Shown: in pieces, positions 22,154 to 32,214 of the stretch
Position numbering within the stretch: position 1 is the first letter of the stretch
Layout of the letters: each line of letters begins with the position of its first letter
DNA from: Acanthosepion esculentum
Lineage: Eukaryota; Mollusca; Cephalopoda; Sepiida; Sepiidae
Assembly (NCBI GenBank): GCA_964036315.1
Contig: OZ038498.1
Coordinates: 15,071,997-15,135,996, forward strand
Direction: 5' to 3'
DNA length: 64,000 nucleotides
Translations under genes and position numbers: made by a program
Notes under the pieces: generated by a model
Database searches by the model: none
The model's input: the letters and a program-made list of their open reading frames with translations, nothing else
What the model was told of the DNA's origin: nothing

Positions 22154-22513
22154 AAATGTGAACTCGAACACTGTTTTATTCAGGGCTTCACTTGTTCAAT
22201 CTGGGTGAGTGGGTAGGTGACACTTGGGATAACTTAAGCAATGTCAGCCTAACAGCTCAGTTGGGATCAAGGAAGAGCTCTTGACAGGGGATAAACTGTC
22301 TCTCAGGTAGTTCCGATGCCAGCCGATCATATTGTCATCCAGATGTTGTGATGTGTATATGGGCGGGGGAATGGTAGGAGGCAAGAGCTGACCTGTTAGA
22401 CTGATATGGCCAAAACTGTCCCAAGTGTCATCTATTCACTAACCCAGATTGAGCAAGTGAAGCTCTGAATTAAACACCTTAGTATAGTAGAAACAGTGTT
22501 TGAGTTTGCATTA
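22154..22513. mobile_element. MITE-like element with about 75-95 bp inverted ends
   Basis: The arm at 22154-22231 is the imperfect reverse complement of 22418-22513 (shared words include cacttgttcaatctgggt versus cacttgctcaatctgggt, and gacacttggga). The centre is about 185 bases. No coding capacity. The long inverted ends fit a nonautonomous DNA transposon; the superfamily is unknown because no clear duplication flanks it. Confidence 0.7.
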
Positions 22514-22974
22514 CTCAATATGGAGTTTGTTGTCCCCTATTGTTTACTTGTGAACATGCAATGGGCTTTTCCCAGTTTTTGGTGCAAACTGACATGAATG
22601 ACAATAGAGGTGCAACATGAGGGAGTGATTGGCTGGTCGGTGGGTAAGAGTCCCATTGTATGTGTACAGTCGAACTTTTCACTTGATTGAATGCCAGGTA
22701 AATATTGTTGATAATTGAAAAAAAAAAAAAAGACAAAAATGCAATCATATGTGTAAAGACGACTTCTTTGCTCAGTAAAAGCCAAGCTTAAGATGATATA
22801 TCCTTTCTTAATACGACATGGACTCAAAAAGAAGCATGAAGAAAGGCCTCACAATTAGATTCTACATGCAATTCTTTTTGCTAACAAAATCAAAATCTCT
22901 CATCATGGATATTTGGTGAGCAAGTTAATTATGATCCACTTGATCTACATCTATTTAAAAGAATGGAGTCAAAA
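22514..22974. other. Unassigned
   Basis: Ordinary mixed-composition sequence with no repeat or gene recognised. Confidence 0.4.
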
Positions 22975-23420
22975 CTGAAATTACAAGTAGAAGAATAGAG
23001 AAAGAAGGAAAAAAGAAAGGAATGAAAAAAAGGGTGAAGGATAAAAGAGAAAGAAGGAAAAAAGAGGGAGGGTAAAAGAGAAAAGAAAACGAAAAAAAAA
23101 GGATAAAAGAAAAGAAAAAGACAAAGAAGGAAAAAAAGGAATGAAAAAAGAGGGAGAAGGGTAAAAGAAAAGAAAGGAATGAAAAAAGAGGGAGAAGGAA
23201 AAGAAAAAGAGAAAGAAGGAAAAAAGAGGGAGAAGGATAAAAGAGAAAAGGAAAAAAGAAAAATGAAAAAAGAAAAAGAATGAAAAATAACGAAAAAAGA
23301 ACAAAACAAAAAAACGAAAAACAATGAAAAATGAAAAAGAATAAAAAAGGAGAAAAAAGAACAAAAATTAAAGACAAAAATGAACAAAACAGAAAATAAT
23401 TTTAACTTGAAAAGAAACCA
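22975..23420. repeat. Purine-strand degenerate tandem repeat
   Basis: About 445 bases almost without C or T on the plus strand, made of variants of gagggagaaggataaaagag and gaaagaaggaaaaaa. Phenylalanine/serine-rich open frames on the minus strand are a by-product of this composition. Confidence 0.9.
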
Positions 23421-24049
23421 CAGACGAGAGTGATTTTGATCTTTTACTGCTTCTTTCTTCAAAGAAAAAGATCGAAATCAAAAACTGCAGTTACAAGTCA
23501 CAAAAAAATGAATTTAAAAACCTAACAAAAAAAAAGTGAAGAATTAAAAAAAAAAAAAGCACAAAAAGAAAAAGATTGGGGGGGGGGGCGTAAAATTTTT
23601 AACTTGAAAGGCAACCACAGCTTGTTTAACTTTAATGAACATGAAAAGTAATCCATTAGTGTGAAGTTGGGAAAAAAAGCACAACAGAAAAATGAAAATT
23701 TCAAAAAGAATGGTTTGCTTGATTGCTCAATATATTACAGATGATTATCAAAATATAATAAGTCATTGTAATATTTGGCAGATTAGCAAGAAGGAATCAT
23801 TAACCTAGATTTTAGAAGATGATTAACACCATCTGAGATTCGTAGCATATACAGAGAGCGTTAGTTACAACTTAGCTACATTGAGATTAATGTTCACAGT
23901 TCAAGTGCATAACATGGAATGCATTTTTGTAATAGTTACTTTTATTTCACTTGCTTAAAGGCTGCCAAAGGTGGCCTTTAAGCTTGATGTCATGTCACTT
24001 TCTATTTACAGAATTAATATTAATATTAATAATAATAAAGACACATCTT
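23421..24049. other. A-rich, unassigned
   Basis: Continues A-rich with a 12-base G run near 23579, then ordinary sequence. Near-match words at 23401-23420 and 23592-23625 (acttgaaa-g-aaccacag) hint at a local duplication. No gene. Confidence 0.4.
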
Positions 24050-24436
24050 GTCTGCAGTCGCTCTCTCACAGTAGCTGCTTTCCCTGGTTCCCAAACTTCA
24101 TGAATTTAAGCGTTCTACTAGGCTGTCATCTCGCTCTCACCCTTTCACTGTCGAAACTGTTAAATGTAGCCGTCTCTTCTACTCCAATAGCTTCATGTCT
24201 CGCACTTCGCCCCTGTGGAACTCCCTCCCCTTTTCCTGTTTCCCTGATAGCTATAATCTCCAACTATTCAAATGTAATGTCAATCGACGTCTCCAGATGC
24301 CTTGATCTGTCCCCTAACCTTCTCTTCATCCTTTCCTCTATCACTCCTATTTGCTCTCGCTCCAACTCTCTGTAACCCTTTGCATGCTAGTGACTTCCCG
24401 TATTGTTTGGGGTGAAATGCTTATAAAAAAAAAATA
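24050..24436 (+). mobile_element. LINE-A C-terminus and 3' tail
   Basis: The frame is shifted but readable: L-Q-S-L-S-H near 24055, then the R-L-x-E-F-K-like region near 24095-24110 and a terminal W-N-S-L-P equivalent near 24215 (tgtggaactccctcccct). The tail is ctgtaaccctttgcatgcta, ggggtgaaatgctt and a poly-A. It is GC-richer than the other LINE-A copies, so probably younger or a distinct subfamily. Confidence 0.85.
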
Positions 24437-24474
24437 AAAACACTACCAGATAGAACTCTCCTGTAGTTTTGGTT

Positions 24475-24782
24475 TTTAATTATCTCATCCTCAAGCAAAG
24501 TAATAAAGTCATTAAGATGTAAGAGGTTGATATCGAAAAGGGAAAGAGTCTGAGAAAAAAACATTATCAAGGAGAGAAGACCTTAAAAGAAGAGGATTCA
24601 AGGAGACAGATGATGATTGCATTTAAATTTTTGAAGATCAAAGCTGACTAGAAACTGGAAAGGAGTTCCACAATCTAGAAGTGCGATAGAAGAAACTGTT
24701 AGCATAGAACTTATGGTTACATCTACACATTTCAATTCTACAAAGATGAGACCTAACTGCCAATCTAGTACTGCATTTAAAT
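24475..24782 (-). mobile_element. LINE-A 3' end, opposite orientation
   Basis: The minus strand carries the LINE-A C-terminus (F-D-L-Q-K-F-K-C-N near 24630) and tail. It lies tail to tail with the plus-strand copy at 24050-24436. Confidence 0.85.
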
Positions 24783-24784
24783 TT

Positions 24785-25225
24785 GCATGACATGAGAATT
24801 GAAAAGGAGAAGATCCACAACAATGATTTAAAGTATGAAATTGCAAAAGTTCTGGAAGGAATAGCAAAAAAAGTAATTACAGTACCAGTGATCATTGGAG
24901 CACTGGAGTGTAATATAAAAATCTTGGGGAAAATCTTGCAGATATTGGATTATAATTTGGAAATACAGCCATTACAAAAAGCTTGCCTACTCCAAACAGT
25001 GAGTATACTTCAGAAAGTATTGACTCTAGCCTGTCAGAGAAACGGAAAATAGCGCTTAGGGAGAATTGGAATTGAGATTGTAGAGCTCCAGAAAACTGTC
25101 ATCATTTACTCTGCAAGGATTCTCCAAAAAAGTTCTTGAGTTGTGTGGAGTCTTGTTAACACCATGCGTCAGAATTTCCATTGATTAAGTCAATGTACGA
25201 CACCAACATAATAATAATAATACTC
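24785..25225 (+). mobile_element. LINE-D ORF2 C-terminus and (AAT)n 3' end
   Basis: An 89-codon frame starting at 24783 reads I-E-K-E-K-I-H-N-N-D-L-K-Y-E, then V-P-V-I-I-G-A-L-E, then L-Q-K-A-C-L-L-Q-T-V-S-I-L-Q-K-V-L. That series (V-P-V-V-x-G-A-L-G, L-L-Q-K-x-x-L-L-x-x-A-R-I-L-R-K) is a recurring C-terminal domain of one invertebrate non-LTR lineage. The 3' end is an AAT-repeat tail at 25206-25230. Confidence 0.75.
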
Positions 25226-25289
25226 ATAATAATAATGTGTGTAAAAAAATCAATAATAAAAAATGAAAATATTACTACTAAATGTTAAA

Positions 25290-25462
25290 AACAAGGAAAA
25301 ATAAACTTCCAGAAAACTACCATCATTTTCTCTGCAAGAATTCCTCAAAATGTCCTTGAGTTATGAAGAGTCTTGTTGCACTGTGCATCAAGAACAGAAT
25401 TTCCAGTGACTATGCCAATGTGTGACACCAGAATAATAATAATAATTTAAAATATGTTTACT
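25290..25462 (+). mobile_element. Second LINE-D 3' end
   Basis: Aligns with 25085-25215 (cagaaaact-ccatcatttt-tctgcaag, then cttgagtt, then gacacca) and again ends in (AAT)n at 25431-25448. Either a 3'-truncated insertion or a local duplication. Confidence 0.7.
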
Positions 25463-25989
25463 TATATATACTCGGAGTTTCACAGATTCTGAAATCCACT
25501 CATCAGGAGACAAAATTATTTAAAGAAATATTTAGAGTCCTCAAAAATATCTAATAATTTTCTTTTTAAAACCTTTCACTAGATTAAAAATTTATTTAGA
25601 AAAGATCTTTTATACACCCCTATCCAAAACGGAAATAATTTGCTACATAAAATAAAAATATATATTCAAATATATATAATAACTAATAATCTGTAAATAG
25701 AAAAAACATTTCACTAGATTAACAATTTATTTAGAAAAATATTTGTACATTCACATTCAAAATGGAAATAATTCACTATATATATTACTCAACACAAAAG
25801 GTACATTAATATTTAACTTCAAAATAAATTCAAATAAGCTTTCCTTTTAAGAAAATCAAATTCAAATGATTTTATATTATTACTTAACATCTTTTAAATA
25901 ATATATATGAAAATAAATAAAAAATATGTTTGTCTTCTGATGAGTGGACTTCAAGATCTGCAAAACTCGGATTAAATTGTTTACTTATC
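25455..25989. mobile_element. MITE-like element with 60-bp inverted ends
   Basis: 25455-25514 is the imperfect reverse complement of 25929-25988 (atccactcatcaggagacaaa against tttgtcttctgatgagtgga). Inside, a segment with cactagattaa-aatttatttag at 25577-25640 recurs at 25713-25775. No transposase. Confidence 0.75.
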
Positions 25990-26003
25990 TCAATAAAAAG
26001 TTA

Positions 26004-26482
26004 TACCAGATAGATAGATAGATATGAAGATGCTGAGATAGATATGAATAAATTGAGATAGATATGAATAGACTGAGACAGATAGTTAAGAATAGACAGA
26101 GATAGATATGAATAGACAGATACATAGATATAAATAGACTGAGATACATAGATAGATATGAATAGACTGAGATACATAGATATAAATAGACTGAGATAGA
26201 TAGATAGATATGAATAGACTGAGATTTATAGATAGATAGATATGAATAGACTGAGATTTATAGATAGATATGAATAGACTGAGATTTATAGATAGATAGA
26301 TATGAATAGACTGAGGTACATAGATAGATATGAATAGACTGAGATTTATAGATAGATAGATATGAATAGAGTGAGATACATACATAGATATGAATAGACT
26401 GAGATACATAGATAGATAGATATGAATAGACAGATATAAAGATAGATATGAATAGACTGAGAGACATAGATAGATAGATCTA
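26004..26482. repeat. GATA satellite with punctuating unit tatgaatagactgag
   Basis: Runs of GATA are interrupted at regular short intervals by tatgaatagactgagatac-type words, about 14 times. The I-Y-L-S open frames on the minus strand are microsatellite artefacts. Confidence 0.95.
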
Positions 26483-27519
26483 TTGTAAACATAGAAAAAA
26501 ACAGACCTGGCACAAAACTATAAACTGAACAATCTCTGCAGTCATCTGAGAATTTGTGTCTAACAATAAAAAATGTTTTATGAAAAGGTTAAATCCCTTA
26601 TACTGTATCAGTCATTTGGAAACGTATCCCTTAAAAATCTTTCAAATACATAAAAAATAACTGTAATTCTCAAGCCTTCAACAGGTTTCAATTTCAGGAC
26701 ATGAAATACTTTGAGAATTAAAACAAAAAAAGATCAAAGATATTTAAAATTCAGATGAGCCCTATAAGTATAAGAAAAATAAAATGTACCCCCCTCCCTC
26801 CTTCACACACACACACACACACATTAAGAAGCATAATTATAAATCATTACTATATCAATACAACCATCCAACGGATGTACATAGCTACCAACCGACATAC
26901 ATACAAAAGTATTAATACATCTACCCGTACCCGGACACATCTGATCCTAAAATTAAAGCATAAAGAGTGAACAAAGATCTGAAAAATGTTCAAAGACCTT
27001 AAGAGTTCCACAGCTGTTAAATAAATAAAAGTCTTTTAAGGAGCCCCCAAAATGGGAGGAAAGCCCTTATTCCAAAGTTATTTACTTTTTTTCTGCAGAC
27101 AATCCTAGTCCTGTCCTTAGAACACCGAGTGTAAAGTAGAGGTGGAAGTGGGTACGGTACCATTGTAAATAATGATAAAAACATAGATCTTGTAAGAAAC
27201 ATATCATTATTGGGGTAAATTCGGACAAGAGTTTCACCATCTGAACTAAAACAGCAAAAACTGAACTCAAGTTCTTATCAGAGACAATGAGAGGTTTAGA
27301 GACAAAGCCCAACACAGAAAAAAAAAACGTGAGAAAATTAAGCTGATACTTAAGAAAGAAAAACATAGATGTATTATACATAAACAAATAGCCATATTCT
27401 GTATTAATTCTTGGATAAATGCAGTTTTTTTTTTGTTGCACAATAAACACATAAAGAATATTATAATTTTTGTCTGAATTTCTGGGATAAGGAGTTATCA
27501 TTATTTACATTATTTAAAA
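26483..27519. other. Unassigned, with a short (AC)n
   Basis: An (AC)n run lies at about 26804-26822. Open frames on the minus strand (27017-27501) show no domain. No repeat family recognised. Confidence 0.4.
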
Positions 27520-27910
27520 TGCAGACTACAAGATCAATGGTTAAAAATGGCTTTGAGCAAGAGAAGCCTGTTGGCTTTGGTGAAGACCATACTTCTTTGA
27601 ACCTTTTGAACTGGTGCTACAGAAGCACAAAGTACTGTACCAAATAACAGAAACTATATCACTTGAGGACTTTCAACAGCAGCAACATCTAAAATGAATA
27701 GCACATGTAACTCAAAGTGAAAACAATAATGTAATCAAGATGTTGACATTTCACACTACTTAAAATAAAAGGTTAGGAAGGAAATGCCCATTAATACTAG
27801 AAAGAGTGATAACAGCTACTGGACTGTTTTCCTGAAAAAATGTTTTCAGAGAAAGATTTTATAAATGTCAACCAAAAGTAGTTCAATGAATGCCAAATGT
27901 TTCCTTATAA
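27520..27910 (+). mobile_element. LINE-C thumb/C-terminal remnant, split by a hAT element
   Basis: Aligns nearly end to end with 34010-34516: aaaaatggctttgagcaa, ggactttcaacagcagcaac, atcaagatgttgacattt, gtcaaccaaaagtag. The alignment stops at ccttataa, where a hAT insertion begins, and resumes after it at 28381. The protein text is broken by stops. Confidence 0.8.
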
Positions 27911-28112
27911 CAGTGGTCCCCAACTGATTTTGGGTCATGCCCCACTTTGAGATTTTTAAAATTCTGGTGCCCCCCTGTAATATTTAATTCTTACATATTC
28001 AAATTTTACTGCAATTCATGTGAAGGAAGCTTAAAAGGGCATTAACTTGGTCTCTAAACAAGTCTCTGAATGGCATCCATGAAAGAGAAAAACTAAAAAA
28101 ACAAAAAGACTG

Positions 28113-28181
<69 letters not shown>

Positions 28182-28372
28182 TCAAAATATATAATAGAAA
28201 ACTGAAAGGCAGAAATATAAAATATTTGAATGAAAGCTTATTCTGTAATATACTTTGATCATTTTAATCATAAAATAATGCAAAATGAAATTTGAGATCA
28301 CGGTATAGATACCCCACCAAAATATTACCATGCCCCACCAGTGGAGCATGCTACCCACATTGGAAATCATTG
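27911..28372. mobile_element. Nonautonomous hAT element, 8-bp duplication CCTTATAA
   Basis: The left end is cagtggtccccaactg and the right end, reversed, caatgatttccaatgtgg. Both follow the hAT CAGTGGT-like pattern. CCTTATAA occurs directly on each side (27903-27910 and 28373-28380), the 8-bp duplication hAT transposases make. The element is 462 bp with no transposase and carries a (TA)n array at 28115-28178. The paralogous LINE-C copy at 34505-34530 has a single CCTTATAA, an empty site. Confidence 0.93.
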
Positions 28373-28380
28373 CCTTATAA

Positions 28381-28715
28381 GGAAACAGCTAATATTAGCA
28401 TTACCATTGTCCTCATCTTTGTTGTTATTATCAAAACATTTTGGTCATTGTACCCTCCAGCTATCATCAGGTGTTTGTCGATCCGGGTAACTTTTAGGGA
28501 ATTTTGGATTGAACCCTTTATTTAACTCCATGTGTAGATTGTTCACGTTGCATGGCCAGTGTTTCAGGATATCTCATCTTGGTTTTATCTAATGTTGCTC
28601 AATCCTTTTGTACTAAGTCCAAATGCGCACTGCACAGCCCAGGGATTGAACTCACAATTATTATGTCACCAAATTTACAAACCAATGCCTTAATCCACTA
28701 GGCTTCCTGTGCGAA
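28381..28715 (-). mobile_element. SINE-B, near full length
   Basis: The minus strand begins with a tRNA-derived head: an A-box-like gtggattaaggcattgg (28698-28682) and a B-box-like gtgagttcaatccc (28655-28642). The body then runs down to about 28400 (ctggagggtacaatgacc, aacaacaaagatgaggacaa). Copies at 40068-40548 and 1598-1745 share the body. Confidence 0.75.
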
Positions 28716-28800
28716 GGTTACCAGGATCAACAAGCACCCAATGAAGGTCAAAGGGCACAACAGCCGAAATGTGATATCAACAACAAAAATGAAGATAATA
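28716..28800 (+). mobile_element. SINE-B body in opposite orientation
   Basis: The plus strand reads ggttaccaggatcaacaagc, then cagccgaaatgtgatatcaa, then caacaaaaatgaagataat, the body of SINE-B inverted relative to its neighbour. The two form a head-to-head pair. Confidence 0.6.
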
Positions 28801-29190
28801 GACCACATGTAAATAAAAGTAATGTTACATGTGGGAAATGAACATTTCATATTTGCTTGTGTGTTCATATCACATTGGAGTCACCAGTTAATGAGTAAGC
28901 TATGTGAGAAAAGGAATATTTTCTACTTTCATTTCCCCCATTATGGACATTATTATATTTATGATATAATAACACCTTAATATATGAACAGAATGCAATA
29001 GCTGAAAGAAAAGGAATGACAAACATGCTTTGTTCTCAGAGTTTTATACCACTAAGTCATACACAAAATAATATACACATATTTACAAGTGTCCCACACA
29101 GAGAAACTATAACCCATGTATACCACACAAGATAGATAGATAACAAACAGGATGAGATAGATAAGGAATTACCATTTTGATATACCTTTA
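28801..29190. other. Unassigned
   Basis: AT-rich, with a short GATA run near 29130. Nothing else recognised. Confidence 0.4.
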
Positions 29191-29696
29191 TATAGTGTGT
29201 CCCAAAAGTTATCTAGGTATTATAAAAAGTCATAACATGTTAGATTTTTTTATTTAATTTTTTTCTGAATTTAGATTAACAAAGGGAAATTATCCATGAA
29301 AATTTCCCAAATGAACTAAAAACAAAATCATAGAATTTGGATTTAACCAAACTTTTGGACACTGGATAATTTTCATAAATTCAAAAATTTTATAGGAACC
29401 AATTTCTCCAGAATGGACAGCTCTTGATTATTTTCTTTGGAGATACACTTAGAAAAATGTATACATCAATAAACTGCAGACAATTCATCAACTCAAGAAT
29501 AACATTGACGCAGAAAGAGCTGTTATGGAGAGTATTCTGTGGAAAATGCAGGATATTTACATCATATCATTTTTCATAATTAAACAGAAATATATTTCCA
29601 GTGTTTGAATTTTCATTCTGTATAAAATAATTTTGAAATAATAAAAAAAAAATACTGAAATTACAAATCTATAGATAACTTCTGGGTCATTCTGTA
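29191..29696 (+). mobile_element. Internally deleted mariner-like element
   Basis: Ends: tatagtgtgtcccaaaagtt on the left and, reversed, tacagaatgacccagaagtt on the right, each at a TA. The middle (29400-29560) keeps a decayed transposase C-terminus: W-x-x-x-D-Y-F-L/F-W, then V-Y-I-N-K-L-Q-T-I-H-Q-L-K, typical of the third catalytic-residue region in mariner/IS630 DDE transposases. The N-terminal half is missing and stops are present, so it is dead. Confidence 0.8.
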
Positions 29697-29830
29697 TTTG
29701 GACTAGACTCTACATCTTGGTTGTATATCCTACAAATTTTCGACTGTTATACTCTCCAGCCTTCTTTGGGTATTGTTCATACTTGCTAACCTCAGAATTT
29801 TAAACTGAACCCGAAATCCACAACAGTAGA
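29697..29830 (-). mobile_element. SINE-B body fragment
   Basis: The plus strand reads cgactgttatactctccagc and aactgaaccc, matching 40325-40380 with substitutions. It adjoins the mariner element, which may have inserted beside or into it. Confidence 0.45.
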
Positions 29831-29889
29831 CTGTTCCACTTTCTATGCTTAGGGATTGCTCCAAGATTATCCAAGAGATACATGACCTA

Positions 29890-30095
29890 GTTGATTAAAG
29901 TGTTGTTTCAACCCCTGGGTTGGGTAGTATCTGAAGTTAAGCAACATTGCATCTCATCAATGCCTGGATGAGTAACTGCTCAAGAATACCAGTTGGTGCA
30001 AGCCTGGATGTGTGGGTGGTGTAATTGATAACTGCTTGGAATGAGAAATCGAAGTACTGAGTTCAAATTCCAGTCAGGTTATATTACTTCTGGCT
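29890..30095 (+). mobile_element. 5S-tRNA SINE head
   Basis: 29895-30003 resembles 5S rRNA (ctgaagttaagcaacattgc, then gcctggatgagtaactgctc, aagaataccag), followed at once by the tRNA-derived part gtgggtggtgtaattgataa and B-box-like gttcaaattcc (30061-30075). The usual core is absent. Instead LINE-A 3' sequence follows immediately. Confidence 0.75.
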
Positions 30096-30355
30096 AGATG
30101 TAGCTGTAAGTTCTATTAAACAATTTCTTTTCTCACACTTCTTACTTGTGGAACTTTCTTCCGGCTCCATGCTTTCCAGCCAACTTTAATCTACAAAAAT
30201 TTAAATGCAATATCAATCACTATCTACTGTCCTCCTGATTACCCTTTTCTCTTCCTGCTCATTTTTAATGTTTCTGTTCCTAATTCTTCTACACCCTTTA
30301 ATTCCCTGTGTCTTAGTGGCTTTACTGCTTTGCATGGAGTTATACCAATTAAAAA
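30096..30355 (+). mobile_element. LINE-A 3' end joined to the 5S-tRNA head
   Basis: From taagttctattaaacaattt to gtgtcttagtggctttactg and an A-rich tail this is LINE-A C-terminal and 3' sequence. It may be the tail of a composite SINE using LINE-A machinery, or a separate LINE fragment that happens to abut. Confidence 0.75.
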
Positions 30356-30359
30356 AAGA

Positions 30360-30640
30360 TAAAAAATTTAAAAAAATTTAAATTTTTGAAGATCAAAGTT
30401 GACTGGGAAGCAAGAAGCCAGAAGAGAGCTCCACAAGCAAGAAGTGCAATAGAAGAAACTGCTAGCATAGAACTTACGGTTACATCTAGCCATTTTAATT
30501 GTACAAAGATGAGGCCTTACCATCAATCTCTACTGCACTTAAATTCAGAAAGTCTAGGTACCATAGAGGAGAGTTCATCAGAAAAATTATGATACAAGAA
30601 ACACAGGGAAACTACATTACATGCAAATATGCTTGGGAAA
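30360..30640 (-). mobile_element. LINE-A 3' end, opposite orientation
   Basis: The minus strand shows the same region as 30110-30230, giving a tail-to-tail pair with arms of about 120 bases. The plus strand reads agcaagaagtgcaatagaag and acttacggttacatctagcc. From 30641 to 30810 nothing beyond an A run is recognised. Confidence 0.85.
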
Positions 30641-30810
30641 GGTATGAAATCACTTCTCTTCCCAGCTATGGGTTAAATAGTATGACTTATATCAGAAAGT
30701 CATTATCTCCAGAAACAAAATATTTGTAATATAAAAATATGCTTCAGCTTTAAACAACGATAAAAAGGTTGATAAGCTGTAAAAAAAAAAAAAAACAAAT
30801 AAAAAAGAAT

Positions 30811-31499
30811 TACAGGTATACCTCACCCTATCTCATTAATTGTTTCCAGAGGTCATGATTTAGGTCGAAAAACAACTTGTCGAAATAACCACACTATAAA
30901 CTGCAAATAAGCACTCCCCATTGCCTATTACAGTATTTATGTTATGTACGTACAGTATTCTGAATAAAATAATTAATTTCCACCTTATCTTCCAGCGATA
31001 TAGCCTTACACTTAGCATTAGCACTTGCACTGGGACTTTTCTTCAGAGACACTGACAAAAATGTATTCTAAATCACAATTGAAATGTAATTGAAAGAACG
31101 TCAATGGCAGAGCACAGATGTTATAAAGTTTGAATTCAAAATCGGTGTCATAACAGAAAACAATGCATTGGCGCTGCCTATCGGTTGGAATTTGAAATAA
31201 GAACATCAGCTGAACATACTTTATTATGCTATTTTTTTTGTTTTTGATGATTTTATGATATATATATATATATATATATATATAGTATACATAATATTAT
31301 TTTTGAATTTATTTAATATAATTTTATATGAGTTTATTGTTATTTTAATGTTTTGATGTTTCTAATATTTCTAACAGACAATATAAACTTGAGTAAAACA
31401 ACCTAAGGCGAGTTTTATTTTTCCAAATAATATTTATAAAAAACCAACCTATCTTCAAAAATGACTTAACTGGAAACAACTTAAGCCAAGCTATCACTA
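30811..31499. mobile_element. Possible pogo/Tigger-like nonautonomous element
   Basis: The left end is caggtatacctcaccctatc...ttgtttccag and the right end reversed is tagtgatagcttggcttaag-ttgtttccag, each next to TA. The ends agree in pattern but are diverged. The interior holds a (TA)n run at 31259-31284 and no readable transposase. Confidence 0.5.
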
Positions 31500-32214
31500 A
31501 TCAACAGCTTAAAAAGAAGCACCTTTTTGTATATTTCTGTACTTATGTATGCTCCATTTATTAAAAAACTAACACTATTGGGGAAAGTAAGAATTTTTTT
31601 CATTTTAAGAAATTAATTGTTTTTAGACTAAGTATAAAAGAAATTTAATAAAAATTTTGTATCATCCTGGCATCATCTCAAAAACTTAACCAGACGTCCC
31701 AAACTATTGTATCATCCCTGGTACGGATGTTAATTTCAAGCCCTGCTTGATGCTCTGAGAAACCTCCAAACTATATTTAATATGTGTCATGCACACAGGA
31801 GACACATCTGACGAAACAGGAAAATATATTTCTTTTATATAAGGAAGTCATGAGCCGTTTTTATTAAGACTGCATGCTGAGTACAGAAAACCTGAAAAGA
31901 GACGTCATGACTCCGAAATCTGCTTATCATTAAAATTTATTTCTTTCATTTCACCAGTCTTCAGCAACCATCACGCTTATTTGATTTTTTATAGCACTCT
32001 TTAACATATTGGCAACCTAACTTCTTAAAGGGCACTGTGTATATTACATACTATCATATTTTGGGCAACTCTCAAGTATTTCCCACCACATCGCAAATGA
32101 ATGTTTTAATAGAAAACACCATTTCTGTTTTGCCTCCCAAGTAATGATATGGATGGCTGTTGATGGTGTAGTTATTCATTGTTGGGATACGAATAATCTT
32201 GAACACAAAATCAA
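31500..32214. other. Unassigned
   Basis: Mixed sequence. Neither coding potential nor a repeat family was recognised. Confidence 0.4.

Noticed and set aside
22929..23462. 177-, 140- and 127-codon phenylalanine/serine-rich frames as membrane proteins
   Set aside because: They are the reverse strand of a purine-rich tandem repeat; composition alone explains them.
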